A DNA stretch of 64,000 nucleotides from contig NZ_JACZEP010000001.1 in assembly GCF_014863355.1 (NCBI RefSeq), positions 1,116,001 to 1,180,000 on the forward strand, in the 5' to 3' direction. Below, piece by piece: positions 17,719 to 25,286 of this stretch. The notes below the pieces were generated by a model that ran no database searches, was not told where the DNA came from, and worked only from the letters and a program-made list of their open reading frames with translations. The position numbers and the translations under genes are program-made. The stretch comes from Aminobacter carboxidus (GTDB taxonomy: Bacteria; Pseudomonadota; Alphaproteobacteria; Rhizobiales; Rhizobiaceae). The number at the start of each line of letters is the position of its first letter. Position 1 is the stretch's first letter.

Positions 17719-18068
17719 CGGCAGGAATTGCTCATCCAGTTGCGATGGGCCCAGCCTTCGAAACCGTCGCCGCCGACGAAGTACCAGCTGCCGCGCCGAT
17801 CGGTAATCTCGACGGTGTCGCCGTTGAACAGCTGGTGCACCATGGGTGACGAAGCGCTTGGGCGCGCCCGCATGGCGAGGAAGCCCGTGCCACGGGCGAG
17901 ATTGTAGGTGCTCGACAGCCCGTGCACGGTGCCTTCGCAATATTGCGCCTGCACCGGTGTCGCGATGCCGATCGTCAACGTTGCCGTAACGGCAGCGATT
18001 GCCGCCGCCGAAAGCGCGGCTTTGGCTGAAAAAGCTGAATTACCCGCAAGCACTGATTTGAGCGACAT
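17715..18068 (-). CDS. Secreted small SH3-domain protein
   Basis: The 117-aa form starts at ATG 18068 after GGACG. Residues 1-42 are a signal peptide with a long alanine-rich core ending ...PVQAQ. The mature part has a bacterial SH3 (SH3b) pattern: LAMRARPSASSPMVHQLFNGDTVEI, then GSWYFVGGDGFEGWAHRNWMS. Such domains bind peptidoglycan or stabilise envelope proteins. Two cysteines (CEG near the mature start, SC at the end) could form a disulfide. Function in the periplasm is inferred; no operon partner. Confidence 0.8.
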   Translation of the reverse strand: MSLKSVLAGNSAFSAKAALSAAAIAAVTATLTIGIATPVQAQYCEGTVHGLSSTYNLARGTGFLAMRARPSASSPMVHQLFNGDTVEITDRRGSWYFVGGDGFEGWAHRNWMSNSCR

Positions 18069-18175
18069 CGTCCGGCCTCCGCTGAGGTATCCGGCGCATG
18101 GCCGGGTTGCCGATAAGTGTCGCCGGCACGGCAAGAAGTTCACGCGCGCGGCCCATTTTCTCACCTGGGGGAAGG

Positions 18176-18415
18176 CTAGTCGGAAACCTCGGTATCGGGC
18201 CTGTCGTCGCCCTTGGCGAGTTCGTCGTGCCAGCGGCCTTCAGCGTCTTCATACTGGATGCCGTCGGTCGAGCCGGCGACGCGCTGTTCGGCTGCCGCGG
18301 TTTCGGCGGCGCGCAGGGCGTCTTCGTGGTTGGGAAATGTCTCGGAGAACGTTCCGCCGACCTTGTAGGCCCAGCCACCATCGTGCTGGACGACTTCATA
18401 GACGAGCTTGGCCAT
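18176..18415 (-). CDS. DUF2188 domain protein
   Basis: ATG 18415 with GAGGAAAC upstream gives a 79-aa acidic protein. The pattern VYEVVQHDGGWAYKVGGTFS, then ETFPNHEDALRAAETAAAEQ, matches DUF2188 (W..k..g....f.t..eA...A). The ending IQYEDAEGRWHDELAKGDDRP is usual in rhizobial members. These are small soluble proteins of unknown function, often stress-linked. It lies just upstream of the SH3 gene on the same strand with a 107-bp gap. Confidence 0.75.
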   Translation of the reverse strand: MAKLVYEVVQHDGGWAYKVGGTFSETFPNHEDALRAAETAAAEQRVAGSTDGIQYEDAEGRWHDELAKGDDRPDTEVSD

Positions 18416-18743
18416 GGGTTTCCTCGCTGGCGCTGGAAGCAAATGCGTTGGTTAGCACCTCCGGGTGCCGTTCAGCCGCATGGAATGCGCCGCGCGCCGC
18501 GGCAAGGATGGACTGACGCCCGTGCTGGCATGTCTGATGCACGAGAGCGGCGTGTAGCCTGCGACCCGGCGGCAGTCACCTGAAGGCATCGCCGGTGCGG
18601 TTGTCAGGCGACGGCGGCCGTGGAGCGACTGCGGAGCCACAGCGGTTGCGAGGCGCGCAAAGGATTCGAATGCGACCATGCCCGCTCAAACGTCCTCGGG
18701 GGCAAATGGTTGCATGCCGCGTGGCGGCGCTAGCTGGTCTGGT

Positions 18744-18860
18744 TCAGAGAGGGACGATGGAAAAGACCACCCAGGCACCGCAAACCGCTGCAGCAAGTCC
18801 GAGGCAGGCGCTACGGTGTTTTTCCCAGAAATATGGCGCACGTTCCCAATTGTAGTGCAT
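18744..18860 (-). CDS. Candidate 38-aa single-span membrane protein
   Basis: ATG 18860 is preceded by GGGGAG nine bases upstream. The 38 codons read MHYNWERAPYFWEKHRSACL and then a hydrophobic segment LAAAVCGAWVVFSIVPL before TGA. One membrane span with a charged N-terminus is plausible. It is the only protein-like reading in the 635-bp gap between the DUF2188 gene and tRNA-Leu. Family unknown; conservation would decide. Confidence 0.45.
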   Translation of the reverse strand: MHYNWERAPYFWEKHRSACLGLAAAVCGAWVVFSIVPL

Positions 18861-19050
18861 GTACTCAGCTCCCCACTCACTCCCCACGCGGTGAAGTTGT
18901 ATTTCACTCTGAAACAATCCGCAATTTTCCGGCGTGGTTGTACAGTGACGAAAGAGCGCGAGCGTGGCAATTTTGTCACGCTCAAAGGCAGCCGGATATG
19001 CTTGCGAGCGGGGCCCGATTCGCTGGCGCGGGGTTGGGAAGGTTCGTTGC

Positions 19051-19135
19051 TGGTGCGGACGGCGGGGCTCGAACCCGCATAGCCGAGGCTGAGGGATTTT
19101 AAGTCCCTTGCGTCTACCAGTTTCGCCACGTCCGC
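19051..19135 (-). tRNA. tRNA-Leu (anticodon UAA)
   Basis: Read on the minus strand, GCGGACG at the 5' end pairs with CGTCCGC before ACCA, so the CCA end is encoded. The anticodon loop is CTTAAAA inside a GGGA(C)/TCCC stem, giving UAA. The T arm is GCGGG TTCGAGC CCCGC. A long variable arm (about CTCAGCCTCGGCTAT) fits a class II leucine tRNA. Length 85 nt. Confidence 0.95.
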
Positions 19136-19193
19136 TCGAGCCGAACTGGTAAAGCAGCCGGGCGATATTGCAAGTCCCGGCAACAGCTTGCGG

Positions 19194-19397
19194 CTACTTC
19201 GTTTCGTTGAAATCGAGCAAAGGGGACTGCGTTTCGGCATTCGATTTCGGTGCCTTGCGCGGCGCTTTCTTGGCCAGCTTTTTGGCGGCATCCTTGGTTA
19301 TGGCAGTCGCCGCATCCTGCGGAACGGCCGCCTGGGGCGTTGCCTTGGCCGGTTTCGCCGCGACTGTTGTAGCCTTTTCAGTGAACTTGATTGCCAT
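19194..19397 (-). CDS. Small Lys/Ala-rich basic protein
   Basis: A 67-aa protein if started at ATG 19397 (GGAC 8-10 nt upstream); a start at 19418 adds seven residues. It is almost wholly Ala, Lys, Thr and Pro (KATTVAAKPAKATPQAA, then ITKDAAKKLAKKAPRKAPK) and resembles histone H1-like tails, suggesting nucleic-acid binding. The end LLDFNETK is acidic. No domain is recognised. It lies 58 bp downstream of tRNA-Leu start side on the same strand. Function unknown. Confidence 0.5.
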   Translation of the reverse strand: MAIKFTEKATTVAAKPAKATPQAAVPQDAATAITKDAAKKLAKKAPRKAPKSNAETQSPLLDFNETK

Positions 19398-19555
19398 GCT
19401 TGATGTCCGTCGTTTCATCGTGCCGAGTCAGCGGCTTTGGCTCTCCATACACGATTTGTCTGCCCAAAGGGCCATTGGCAGCCAAACATGCCGTCCGGCG
19501 ACTGGCCGGCCGTGATTGCGGACATTGTTGCGGGCCGGTGTCCGCCCCAACGACG

Positions 19556-20407
19556 CTACTTCCGCTCGATGAACTCCAGTACCGACTTGTTGTATTCGTC
19601 GGGCGCCTGCAGCATGGCGAAATGGCTGGTGTTGGGCAGGATGATCAGTTCGGCCCCGGGGATGATGGAGGCCATGTAGTCAGTGTGCTTGCGCGTCACC
19701 GCCTCGTCATGGTCGCCGAGCACGATCGCCGTCGGCACCGTGATCTTGGCCAGCTGATCCTTGGTCCAGTTCGGTTGCGTCTTCCACATCTCGCTGATCT
19801 GAGCGACGAAGGCTTCGTACTCTGCCGGTGTCTTGGACATTTTGGCGTAGTCCCGGCCGGAGCGTTCGATGTAGGCACCAAAGGTCTTGTTGGTTTCGAC
19901 GCCGGGATCGACACCATCGGTGGTGACGTTGGCGGCCTGCGCATAAAGCCTTGTCAGGCGCTCCGGGTGCTTCATGGCGATGTCGAGGCCAATGATGCCG
20001 CCGTCGCTCCAGCCGACGATCGCGGTCTTGTCGATCTTGAGGTGATCGAGCAGCGCCAGATAGTCGGATGCCATCAATTCATAGCCGAAGGGATCGGTGG
20101 TTCGGCTCGAGCGGCCATGGCCGCGGCTGTCGGCGACAATCACCTTGTGGGTCTTGGACAGCTCTACTACCTGGCTCGACCAGATTTCGGCATGGCCGAG
20201 ACCGCCATGGATCAGCAGCACCGGGTCGCCGGCACCATAGACGGCATAATACATGTCGATGCCGTTGACCTTTGCGTAGCCGGTCTCGGTTGATGCCGGC
20301 ATGGGCACCGGCTCCGGCAACGTCAGCCAGCGTTCTTCGGCACTCGCCACGGCTATGGAGAACAATGAAACAAAAGCAATAACAACAGCAGTCCAGAAAG
20401 AACGCAT
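19556..20407 (-). CDS. Secreted alpha/beta hydrolase
   Basis: The 283-aa protein starts at ATG 20407 with a signal peptide (about 1-23, core VVIAFVSLFSIAVASA). The fold shows HGGLGHAEIW (oxyanion), DSRGHGRS, the nucleophile elbow GWSDGG where serine sits in G-W-S-D-G, the acid in GDHDEAV and the histidine in NTSHFAML. GWSDGG is typical of a group of periplasmic hydrolases/haloperoxidase-like proteins. Substrate unknown. It lies downstream of, and separated by a terminator from, the tct transporter. Confidence 0.88.
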   Translation of the reverse strand: MRSFWTAVVIAFVSLFSIAVASAEERWLTLPEPVPMPASTETGYAKVNGIDMYYAVYGAGDPVLLIHGGLGHAEIWSSQVVELSKTHKVIVADSRGHGRSSRTTDPFGYELMASDYLALLDHLKIDKTAIVGWSDGGIIGLDIAMKHPERLTRLYAQAANVTTDGVDPGVETNKTFGAYIERSGRDYAKMSKTPAEYEAFVAQISEMWKTQPNWTKDQLAKITVPTAIVLGDHDEAVTRKHTDYMASIIPGAELIILPNTSHFAMLQAPDEYNKSVLEFIERK

Positions 20408-20460
20408 GCCCGCCTCCGCCCGTTTCGTGCGGCAAGTGACTGCCAATGCGCCGGAAAAGT

Positions 20461-20485
20461 CAACGGGCGGAAAATCCGCCCGTTG
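20461..20485 (-). terminator. Intrinsic terminator at the end of the tct operon
   Basis: CAACGGGCGGA and TCCGCCCGTTG pair perfectly over 11 bp with a 3-nt loop. On the minus strand ACTTTTCC follows. It sits 27 bp after the tctA stop and 54 bp before the next gene. Confidence 0.65.
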
Positions 20486-20511
20486 GTTTTGCTGCGAGTT
20501 GCTGGGCTTCT

Positions 20512-22023
20512 TCAGCCTTCTTCCTCGACGAAGACCTCGTCGCGCTTCTTGCGCACCGCAGGCAGCAGGACGACGATCAGCACGCCCGCGGCTAGTGCCA
20601 GAAGGATGGCGCTGATCGGGCGGGTGACGAAGGTGGTCGCGTCGCCGCGCGACAGGATCATGGCGCGGCGCAAGTTTTCCTCGAGCAGCGGCCCGAGCAC
20701 GAAGCCGAGCAATAGCGGTGCCGGCTCGCAACGCAGCTTGACCAGCACGTAGCCGATGAAACCGAAGAAGGCGACGGCATAGAGGTCGAAGACGTTGGAG
20801 TTGACGCTGTAAACGCCGATGGCACAGAACGCCATGATGATCGGGAACAGCACGTAGTAGGGCACTGTCAGCAGCTTCACCCACAGGCCGATAAGCGGCA
20901 GGTTGAGGATAATCAGCATCAGGTTGCCGATCCACATCGAGGCGATGATGCCCCAGAATAGCGCCGGCTGCTCGGTGGCGACGTTGGGCCCGGGCACTAT
21001 GCCCTGGATGATCATCGCGCCGATCATCAGCGCCATGACAGGGTTGGCCGGGATGCCGAGCGTCAGCATCGGGATGAACGAGGTCTGGGCGCCGGCATTG
21101 TTGGCCGACTCCGGGCCGGCGACGCCTGCGACTGCACCCTTGCCGAACTCTTCAGGGTGCTTGGAGACGCGCTTTTCCACCGTATATGAGGCAAACGCTG
21201 CCAGGATCGCACCGCCGCCGGGCAGGATGCCGAGCGCCGAACCGATCGCCGTGCCGCGCAGGATGGGTGCTGCCATCTCTCGGAAATCCTGGCGTGTCGG
21301 CATCAGGCCTGAAACCTTGGCCATCAGCACTTCGCGGGTCTTTTCGCTTTCAAGGTTGCGCAGGATCTCGGCGATGCCGAAGACGCCGACGGCGACTGCG
21401 ACGAAGTTGAGCCCGTCGGCATATTCGCGGATGCCGAGCGTGAAGCGCGGCGTACCGGTGTAGATGTCGGTGCCGACGAGGCCGAGCAGCAGGCCGAGCA
21501 CGACCATGGCGAGTGCCTTGATGATCGAACCGTGGGCAAGCGCAATGGACGAGACCAGGCCGACGACCATCAGCGAGAAGTATTCGGCGGCACCGAATTG
21601 CAGCGCGATCGCCGTCAGTGGCGGCGCGAAGATGGCGACCAGGAAGGTCGAAACCGTGCCTGCGAAGAACGAGCCGATGGCGGCGATGGCAAGTGCGGCA
21701 CCAGCGCGGCCCTTGCGCGCCATCTGGTAGCCGTCGATGGCGGTGACGGCGGACGAGGATTCGCCCGGCATGTTGATCAGGATCGCCGTGGTCGAGCCGC
21801 CATATTGCGCGCCGTAATAGATGCCGGCGAGCATGATCAGCGAGGAGACGGGATCGCCGATCTGGAAGGTGATCGGCAACAGCATGGCGATGGTGGCGGT
21901 GGCGCCGATACCGGGCAGCACGCCGATGAGGGTGCCGAGCAAGACGCCGATCAGGCAGAAGCCGAGATTGGCGAGTGTCGTTGCGGTCGAAAAGCCGAGC
22001 GCGAGATTGTCGAAGAGTTCCAT
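20512..22023 (-). CDS. tctA: Tripartite tricarboxylate transporter, large membrane subunit TctA
   Basis: The 503-aa polytopic protein (about 11-12 hydrophobic spans) carries the TctA signature GVLPGIGATATIAMLLPITF near residue 40 and PGESSSAVTAIDG near residue 85, with AGPESANNAGAQTSFIPML in the centre. It forms the sodium-driven channel that accepts carboxylate from the periplasmic binding protein. It is the last gene of tctC-tctB-tctA, 10 bp after tctB. Substrate is probably a di- or tricarboxylate; the binding protein does not reveal which. Confidence 0.93.
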   Translation of the reverse strand: MELFDNLALGFSTATTLANLGFCLIGVLLGTLIGVLPGIGATATIAMLLPITFQIGDPVSSLIMLAGIYYGAQYGGSTTAILINMPGESSSAVTAIDGYQMARKGRAGAALAIAAIGSFFAGTVSTFLVAIFAPPLTAIALQFGAAEYFSLMVVGLVSSIALAHGSIIKALAMVVLGLLLGLVGTDIYTGTPRFTLGIREYADGLNFVAVAVGVFGIAEILRNLESEKTREVLMAKVSGLMPTRQDFREMAAPILRGTAIGSALGILPGGGAILAAFASYTVEKRVSKHPEEFGKGAVAGVAGPESANNAGAQTSFIPMLTLGIPANPVMALMIGAMIIQGIVPGPNVATEQPALFWGIIASMWIGNLMLIILNLPLIGLWVKLLTVPYYVLFPIIMAFCAIGVYSVNSNVFDLYAVAFFGFIGYVLVKLRCEPAPLLLGFVLGPLLEENLRRAMILSRGDATTFVTRPISAILLALAAGVLIVVLLPAVRKKRDEVFVEEEG

Positions 22024-22033
22024 CTCATCCCCC

Positions 22034-22495
22034 TCAGAATGGCAGCCAGGGGCCGAAGCGCTGGAACGGCAGGCCCAGCGCGTAGCTGAACACGATAACC
22101 GAAAACAGCGTGACCCCGGCAGAGAGGATGACGGCGGCGAGCGGCTTCATCCGGGTGGAGGCGAAGGCGGCGATCAGGCAGGTCAGGAAGATCGACGGCA
22201 CGAAGCCGAGCCCGCGCACGGTAAGGCCGAAAAAGACCGGAGCCGGCAGGATGAAGGCCATGCCGCGCCAGGCGATCGGGCCGAGCGGTTCGCCCGCTAC
22301 CTTGGTGGCCTGGACGATGACGATGGCGCCGAGCAGGATCAGCACCAGGGCCAGCACGAGCGGGAAGTATCCCGGCCCCATGCGGAACGTGGTGCCGAGG
22401 TCGAGGCCGAGCGACTGGATGGCGAAAAAGGCGCCGGTGGCGACGAAGATCGCTCCACAGGCTCCGTTGGTCGGATCGATGGCGAGGTTTTTCAT
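22034..22495 (-). CDS. tctB: Tripartite tricarboxylate transporter, small membrane subunit TctB
   Basis: The 153-aa protein has four hydrophobic spans and the TctB pattern TFRMGPGYFPLVLALVLILL at about residues 36-55. It partners TctA in the inner membrane. The order tctC-tctB-tctA and the 10-bp gap to tctA show an operon. A 245-bp gap containing palindromic repeats separates it from tctC. Confidence 0.9.
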   Translation of the reverse strand: MKNLAIDPTNGACGAIFVATGAFFAIQSLGLDLGTTFRMGPGYFPLVLALVLILLGAIVIVQATKVAGEPLGPIAWRGMAFILPAPVFFGLTVRGLGFVPSIFLTCLIAAFASTRMKPLAAVILSAGVTLFSVIVFSYALGLPFQRFGPWLPF

Positions 22496-22499
22496 GCGA

Positions 22500-22720
22500 G
22501 GCCCTCTGCTAGCGCCTGATGTCGAGGTGAAGTGCTGCCGTCATCCGCCTGCTTCGGACTTCTCCTGATGTGGCGGAGCAAGCCAGCATCGAACGCCGCA
22601 TGATCGCGCAGCGCCGGCAATAGGCAAGAAGTTTCGGAGGCAGGAGCTTTCGGCAAGCTGCCTTCTCCCCGTTTGAGAGGAGAAGGCGTGGCTGTCGGAC
22701 CGGCCACGCGCTGCGCGGCC
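22500..22720. repeat. Palindromic repeat mosaic between tctC and tctB
   Basis: It contains GCCTTCTCC...GGAGAAGGC (9-bp arms, about 22658-22687) and a GGCCACGCG/CGCGGCC-type hairpin near 22700-22723. The GGGGAGAAGG core and a nearby GGCGGATGA word recall a mosaic repeat common in Mesorhizobium intergenic space. Being inside the operon it could lower tctBA relative to tctC or stabilise the tctC message. Confidence 0.5.
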
Positions 22721-22740
22721 GGTTTCCATTGCCGCTGGGC

Positions 22741-23718
22741 TTAGTCGGCGAACTGGCCGGCGGCTTCGATGATCGGCTTCCAGCGCGCGATTTCGCCTTC
22801 GAGCTTGGCCTTGAGCGCAGCCGGGGTGGCGTCAGCTTCCGACGACGGGATGGTACCGAGCTCGGCGAAGCGGGCAACGACGTTGGGGTCCTTGAGCGCG
22901 ACTTGGAGCGACTTCGAAAGACGCTCGGTCACTTCTGCAGGCGTGCCCTTGGGCGCATAGACGCCGTGCCAGATGCCGACTTCCATGCCATCGAGACCGC
23001 CTTCTTTGGTGGTCGGAACGTCCTTCAGGACGTCGAGGCGGGCAGGCGAGGTGACGGCATAGGCCTTGATCGTGCCGGCCTGGATCTGCTTGGTGGTGTT
23101 GGTGGTCTGGTCGCACATGATGTCGACCTGGCCGCCGAGCAGGTCGGTCATAGCTGGACCGGTGCCTTTGTAGGGGACGGTGACCAGCGGCGTGCCGATG
23201 GCGCTCATGAACAGCATGCCGCACAGATGCGAAGCAGCACCGATGCCGGCATTGGCGACGGTGACCGTGTCCTTGTTGGCCTTGGCGTATTCGACGAGGC
23301 CCTTGAGGTCGGTCGGCTCCAGATCCTTCTTGGCAACGATGGTCATCGGCACTTCGGTGACCAGGCCGACATATTCGAAGGCATTCAGCGTGTCATAGGC
23401 GAGCTTGCGGTACAGCGTGGCGCTGGTGGCCATGCCAATGTGGTGGAGAAGCAGCGTGTAGCCATCCGGATCGGCGGCAGCGACACGGCCGGCGCCGAGC
23501 GTGCCACCGGCACCGCCGACGTTCTCGACGATGACCTGCTGGCCGAGGTCCTTGGACATCGATTCAGCAACGAGGCGGGTGACTGTGTCGGTCGGGCCAC
23601 CGGCCGCGAACGGCACGACGACAGTGATGGTGCGCTCAGGATAGCCGGCAGCGCCAGCGGCAAGCGGGAAAATGGCAACGGCGGCAGCCGTCGCCAGCGA
23701 CGCGATAAGTTTCTTCAC
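22741..23718 (-). CDS. tctC: Tripartite tricarboxylate transporter substrate-binding protein TctC (Bug family)
   Basis: The GTG at 23718 has a strong GGGAGGA site five bases upstream; the 325-aa protein then starts with a signal peptide (VKKLIASLATAAAVAIFPLA, cut about AGA-AGYPE). Bug-family marks are YPERTITVVVPFAAGGPTDT after the signal and GGAGGTLGAGRVAAADPDGY at about 75-94, with LLGGQVDIMCD later. It binds a carboxylate in the periplasm and hands it to TctAB. It is the first gene of the operon. A sigma-54-like promoter and a perfect 18-bp palindrome lie upstream. Confidence 0.93.
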   Translation of the reverse strand: MKKLIASLATAAAVAIFPLAAGAAGYPERTITVVVPFAAGGPTDTVTRLVAESMSKDLGQQVIVENVGGAGGTLGAGRVAAADPDGYTLLLHHIGMATSATLYRKLAYDTLNAFEYVGLVTEVPMTIVAKKDLEPTDLKGLVEYAKANKDTVTVANAGIGAASHLCGMLFMSAIGTPLVTVPYKGTGPAMTDLLGGQVDIMCDQTTNTTKQIQAGTIKAYAVTSPARLDVLKDVPTTKEGGLDGMEVGIWHGVYAPKGTPAEVTERLSKSLQVALKDPNVVARFAELGTIPSSEADATPAALKAKLEGEIARWKPIIEAAGQFAD

Positions 23719-23801
23719 GGAATCCTCCCAGATATCGGAACTCGACCTCCGCCATGACCACAGCTCCTCCGGGGCCGGCGTTGGATAACCGATAGGGCAG
23801 C

Positions 23802-23817
23802 AGCAGGGACCGTTCCG
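23802..23817 (-). promoter_or_regulatory. Candidate sigma-54 (-24/-12) promoter of tctCBA
   Basis: On the minus strand CGGAACGGTCCCTGCT keeps the invariant GG-N10-GC and 9 of 12 defined positions of TGGCACG-N4-TTGCT. It lies about 85 bp upstream of the tctC start and 85 bp downstream of the palindrome at 23902. Confidence 0.5.
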
Positions 23818-23873
23818 CAACGTCGCATGGCCATGGTCGTCGGCTAAAATGCCCTGGCGAGCTGGTCGATGGG

Positions 23874-23900
23874 TGGAAAAGGTGACATCAGCCTTTTCCA
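23874..23900. repeat. Inverted repeat next to the activator palindrome
   Basis: TGGAAAAGG and CCTTTTCCA (9-bp arms) flank a 9-bp spacer, 1 bp from the 18-bp palindrome. It could be a second regulator site or the terminator stem of the response-regulator gene, though no T run follows. Confidence 0.5.
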
Positions 23901-23901
23901 G

Positions 23902-23919
23902 TGTGTGGAATTCCACACA
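23902..23919. promoter_or_regulatory. Perfect 18-bp palindrome, likely DctD-like activator site
   Basis: TGTGTGGAATTCCACACA is fully self-complementary. It closely resembles DctD upstream activating sites (TGTGCGGAA-TTCCGCACA type). It lies 12 bp after the stop codon of an NtrC/DctD-type regulator and about 185 bp upstream of tctC. Confidence 0.7.
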
Positions 23920-23930
23920 ATCAGTGGCGT

Positions 23931-25286
23931 CTAGCGCTCGGGGGCGTCTGCCATGCCGGCCTGATTCTTGTCGAGACCGTAGCGCTGCATCTTCTCGTAG
24001 AGCGTCTTGCGCGAGATTCCGAGCTGCTCGTAGACCGGCTTGAGGCTGCCGCCATGGGCGACAAGGGCCGCCTGGATGACATTCTTCTCGAAGCCGGCGA
24101 CCCGCTCGGCGAGGCGTTCGTCGCCGTCGGGAGAGCCGTCGTCGGTGGATTGCATGTCGAGGCCGAGCACGAAGCGGTCGGCGGCATTGCGCAGCTCGCG
24201 GACATTGCCGGGCCAGTCAAGCCGGGCAATGTCGGCGACGACGCGCGGCGGCACCTCCATCGCCTCGCGGCGATAGCGGCCAGTTGCCTCGCGCACCAGC
24301 TGCAGGAAAAGCAGCGGCACGTCCTCGCGTCGCGCCGTGAGCGCTGGCATGCGCAGCGTCACGACGTTGAGGCGGTAGAGCAGGTCGGCGCGGAAACGCC
24401 CGGCGGCCGCCTCGGCGTCGAGATCGGCCTTGCTGGTGGCGATGAAGCGCACGTCGAGCGGAATTGGCTCATTGGAGCCGAGGCGAAAGATGATGCGGTC
24501 CTGGATGACGCGCAAAAGCTTTGCCTGCAGGTCCGCCGGCATCGAACCGATCTCGTCGAGCAGCACGGTGCCGCCGCGGGCATGCTCGAACTTGCCGTAG
24601 CGCGGCCTGAGCGCGCCGGGAAAGGCGCCGGCCTCGTGGCCGAACAGTTCGCTTTCGATCAGCGTTTCGGGCAGGGCGGCGCAGTTGATGGCGACGAAGG
24701 GTTTTGTGGCGCGGCTGGAGATGTCGTGCAGGGCACGTGCCGCCACTTCCTTGCCGGTGCCGGTGTCACCGATGATCAGCGCGTCGGCGTCGGTGGCAGC
24801 AATGGCGCGCAGCTTGTAGCGCAGCTCGACCATGATGTTGCTGCGGCCGGGTAGACGGGCCTCGAGGTCGTCGTTCTTGCCGGCTGCGGCGCGCAGTTCG
24901 CGGTTCTCAAGCACCAGCTTGCGCCGATCGATGGCGCGTGCCGCCATTTCGGCGATGTGCTGGGATGTGAACGGCTTTTCGATGAAATCGTAGGCGCCCT
25001 CGCGCATGGCGCGCACGGCAAGCTGGACGTCGCCATGGCCTGTAACGAGGATGACGGGGATGTCGGCATCGACCTCGTGGATGCGGCCCATCAGCGTCAT
25101 GCCGTCCATGCCCGGCATGCGGATGTCGGAGACGACGACGCCGTTGAAGCCCTGGGTGATGAAGTCCAGGGCGCGCTCGCCGCTGGGGCTGTCCTGCACG
25201 GCAAGGCCGGCGAGATCTAGCGACTGCGCGGTGGAGCGGCGCAGCTCGTCCTCGTCGTCGACCAGAAGCACGACGGGCGGCTTCAT
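23931..25286 (-). CDS. Sigma-54-dependent response regulator, DctD/NtrC type
   Basis: The 451-aa protein has a receiver domain (phosphoacceptor D54 in [13 protein letters not shown]104 in FIEKPF), a sigma-54 AAA+ domain (Walker A GDTGTGKE 173-180, Walker B VLLDEIG 241-247) and a C-terminal Fis-type helix-turn-helix ([20 protein letters not shown]). The GAFTGA loop that contacts sigma-54 reads GAFPGA (220-225). It overlaps its kinase gene by 4 bp. Together they should activate tctCBA in response to an external carboxylate. Classic Tct systems use an OmpR-type TctD, so the NtrC-type regulator here is closer to DctD or TctD-like rhizobial proteins. Confidence 0.93.
   Translation of the reverse strand: MKPPVVLLVDDEDELRRSTAQSLDLAGLAVQDSPSGERALDFITQGFNGVVVSDIRMPGMDGMTLMGRIHEVDADIPVILVTGHGDVQLAVRAMREGAYDFIEKPFTSQHIAEMAARAIDRRKLVLENRELRAAAGKNDDLEARLPGRSNIMVELRYKLRAIAATDADALIIGDTGTGKEVAARALHDISSRATKPFVAINCAALPETLIESELFGHEAGAFPGALRPRYGKFEHARGGTVLLDEIGSMPADLQAKLLRVIQDRIIFRLGSNEPIPLDVRFIATSKADLDAEAAAGRFRADLLYRLNVVTLRMPALTARREDVPLLFLQLVREATGRYRREAMEVPPRVVADIARLDWPGNVRELRNAADRFVLGLDMQSTDDGSPDGDERLAERVAGFEKNVIQAALVAHGGSLKPVYEQLGISRKTLYEKMQRYGLDKNQAGMADAPER

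Noticed and set aside
19051-19135. tRNA-Leu as the insertion site of the defence island
   Set aside because: It lies 11 kb from the island with core genes between, and no integrase follows it.
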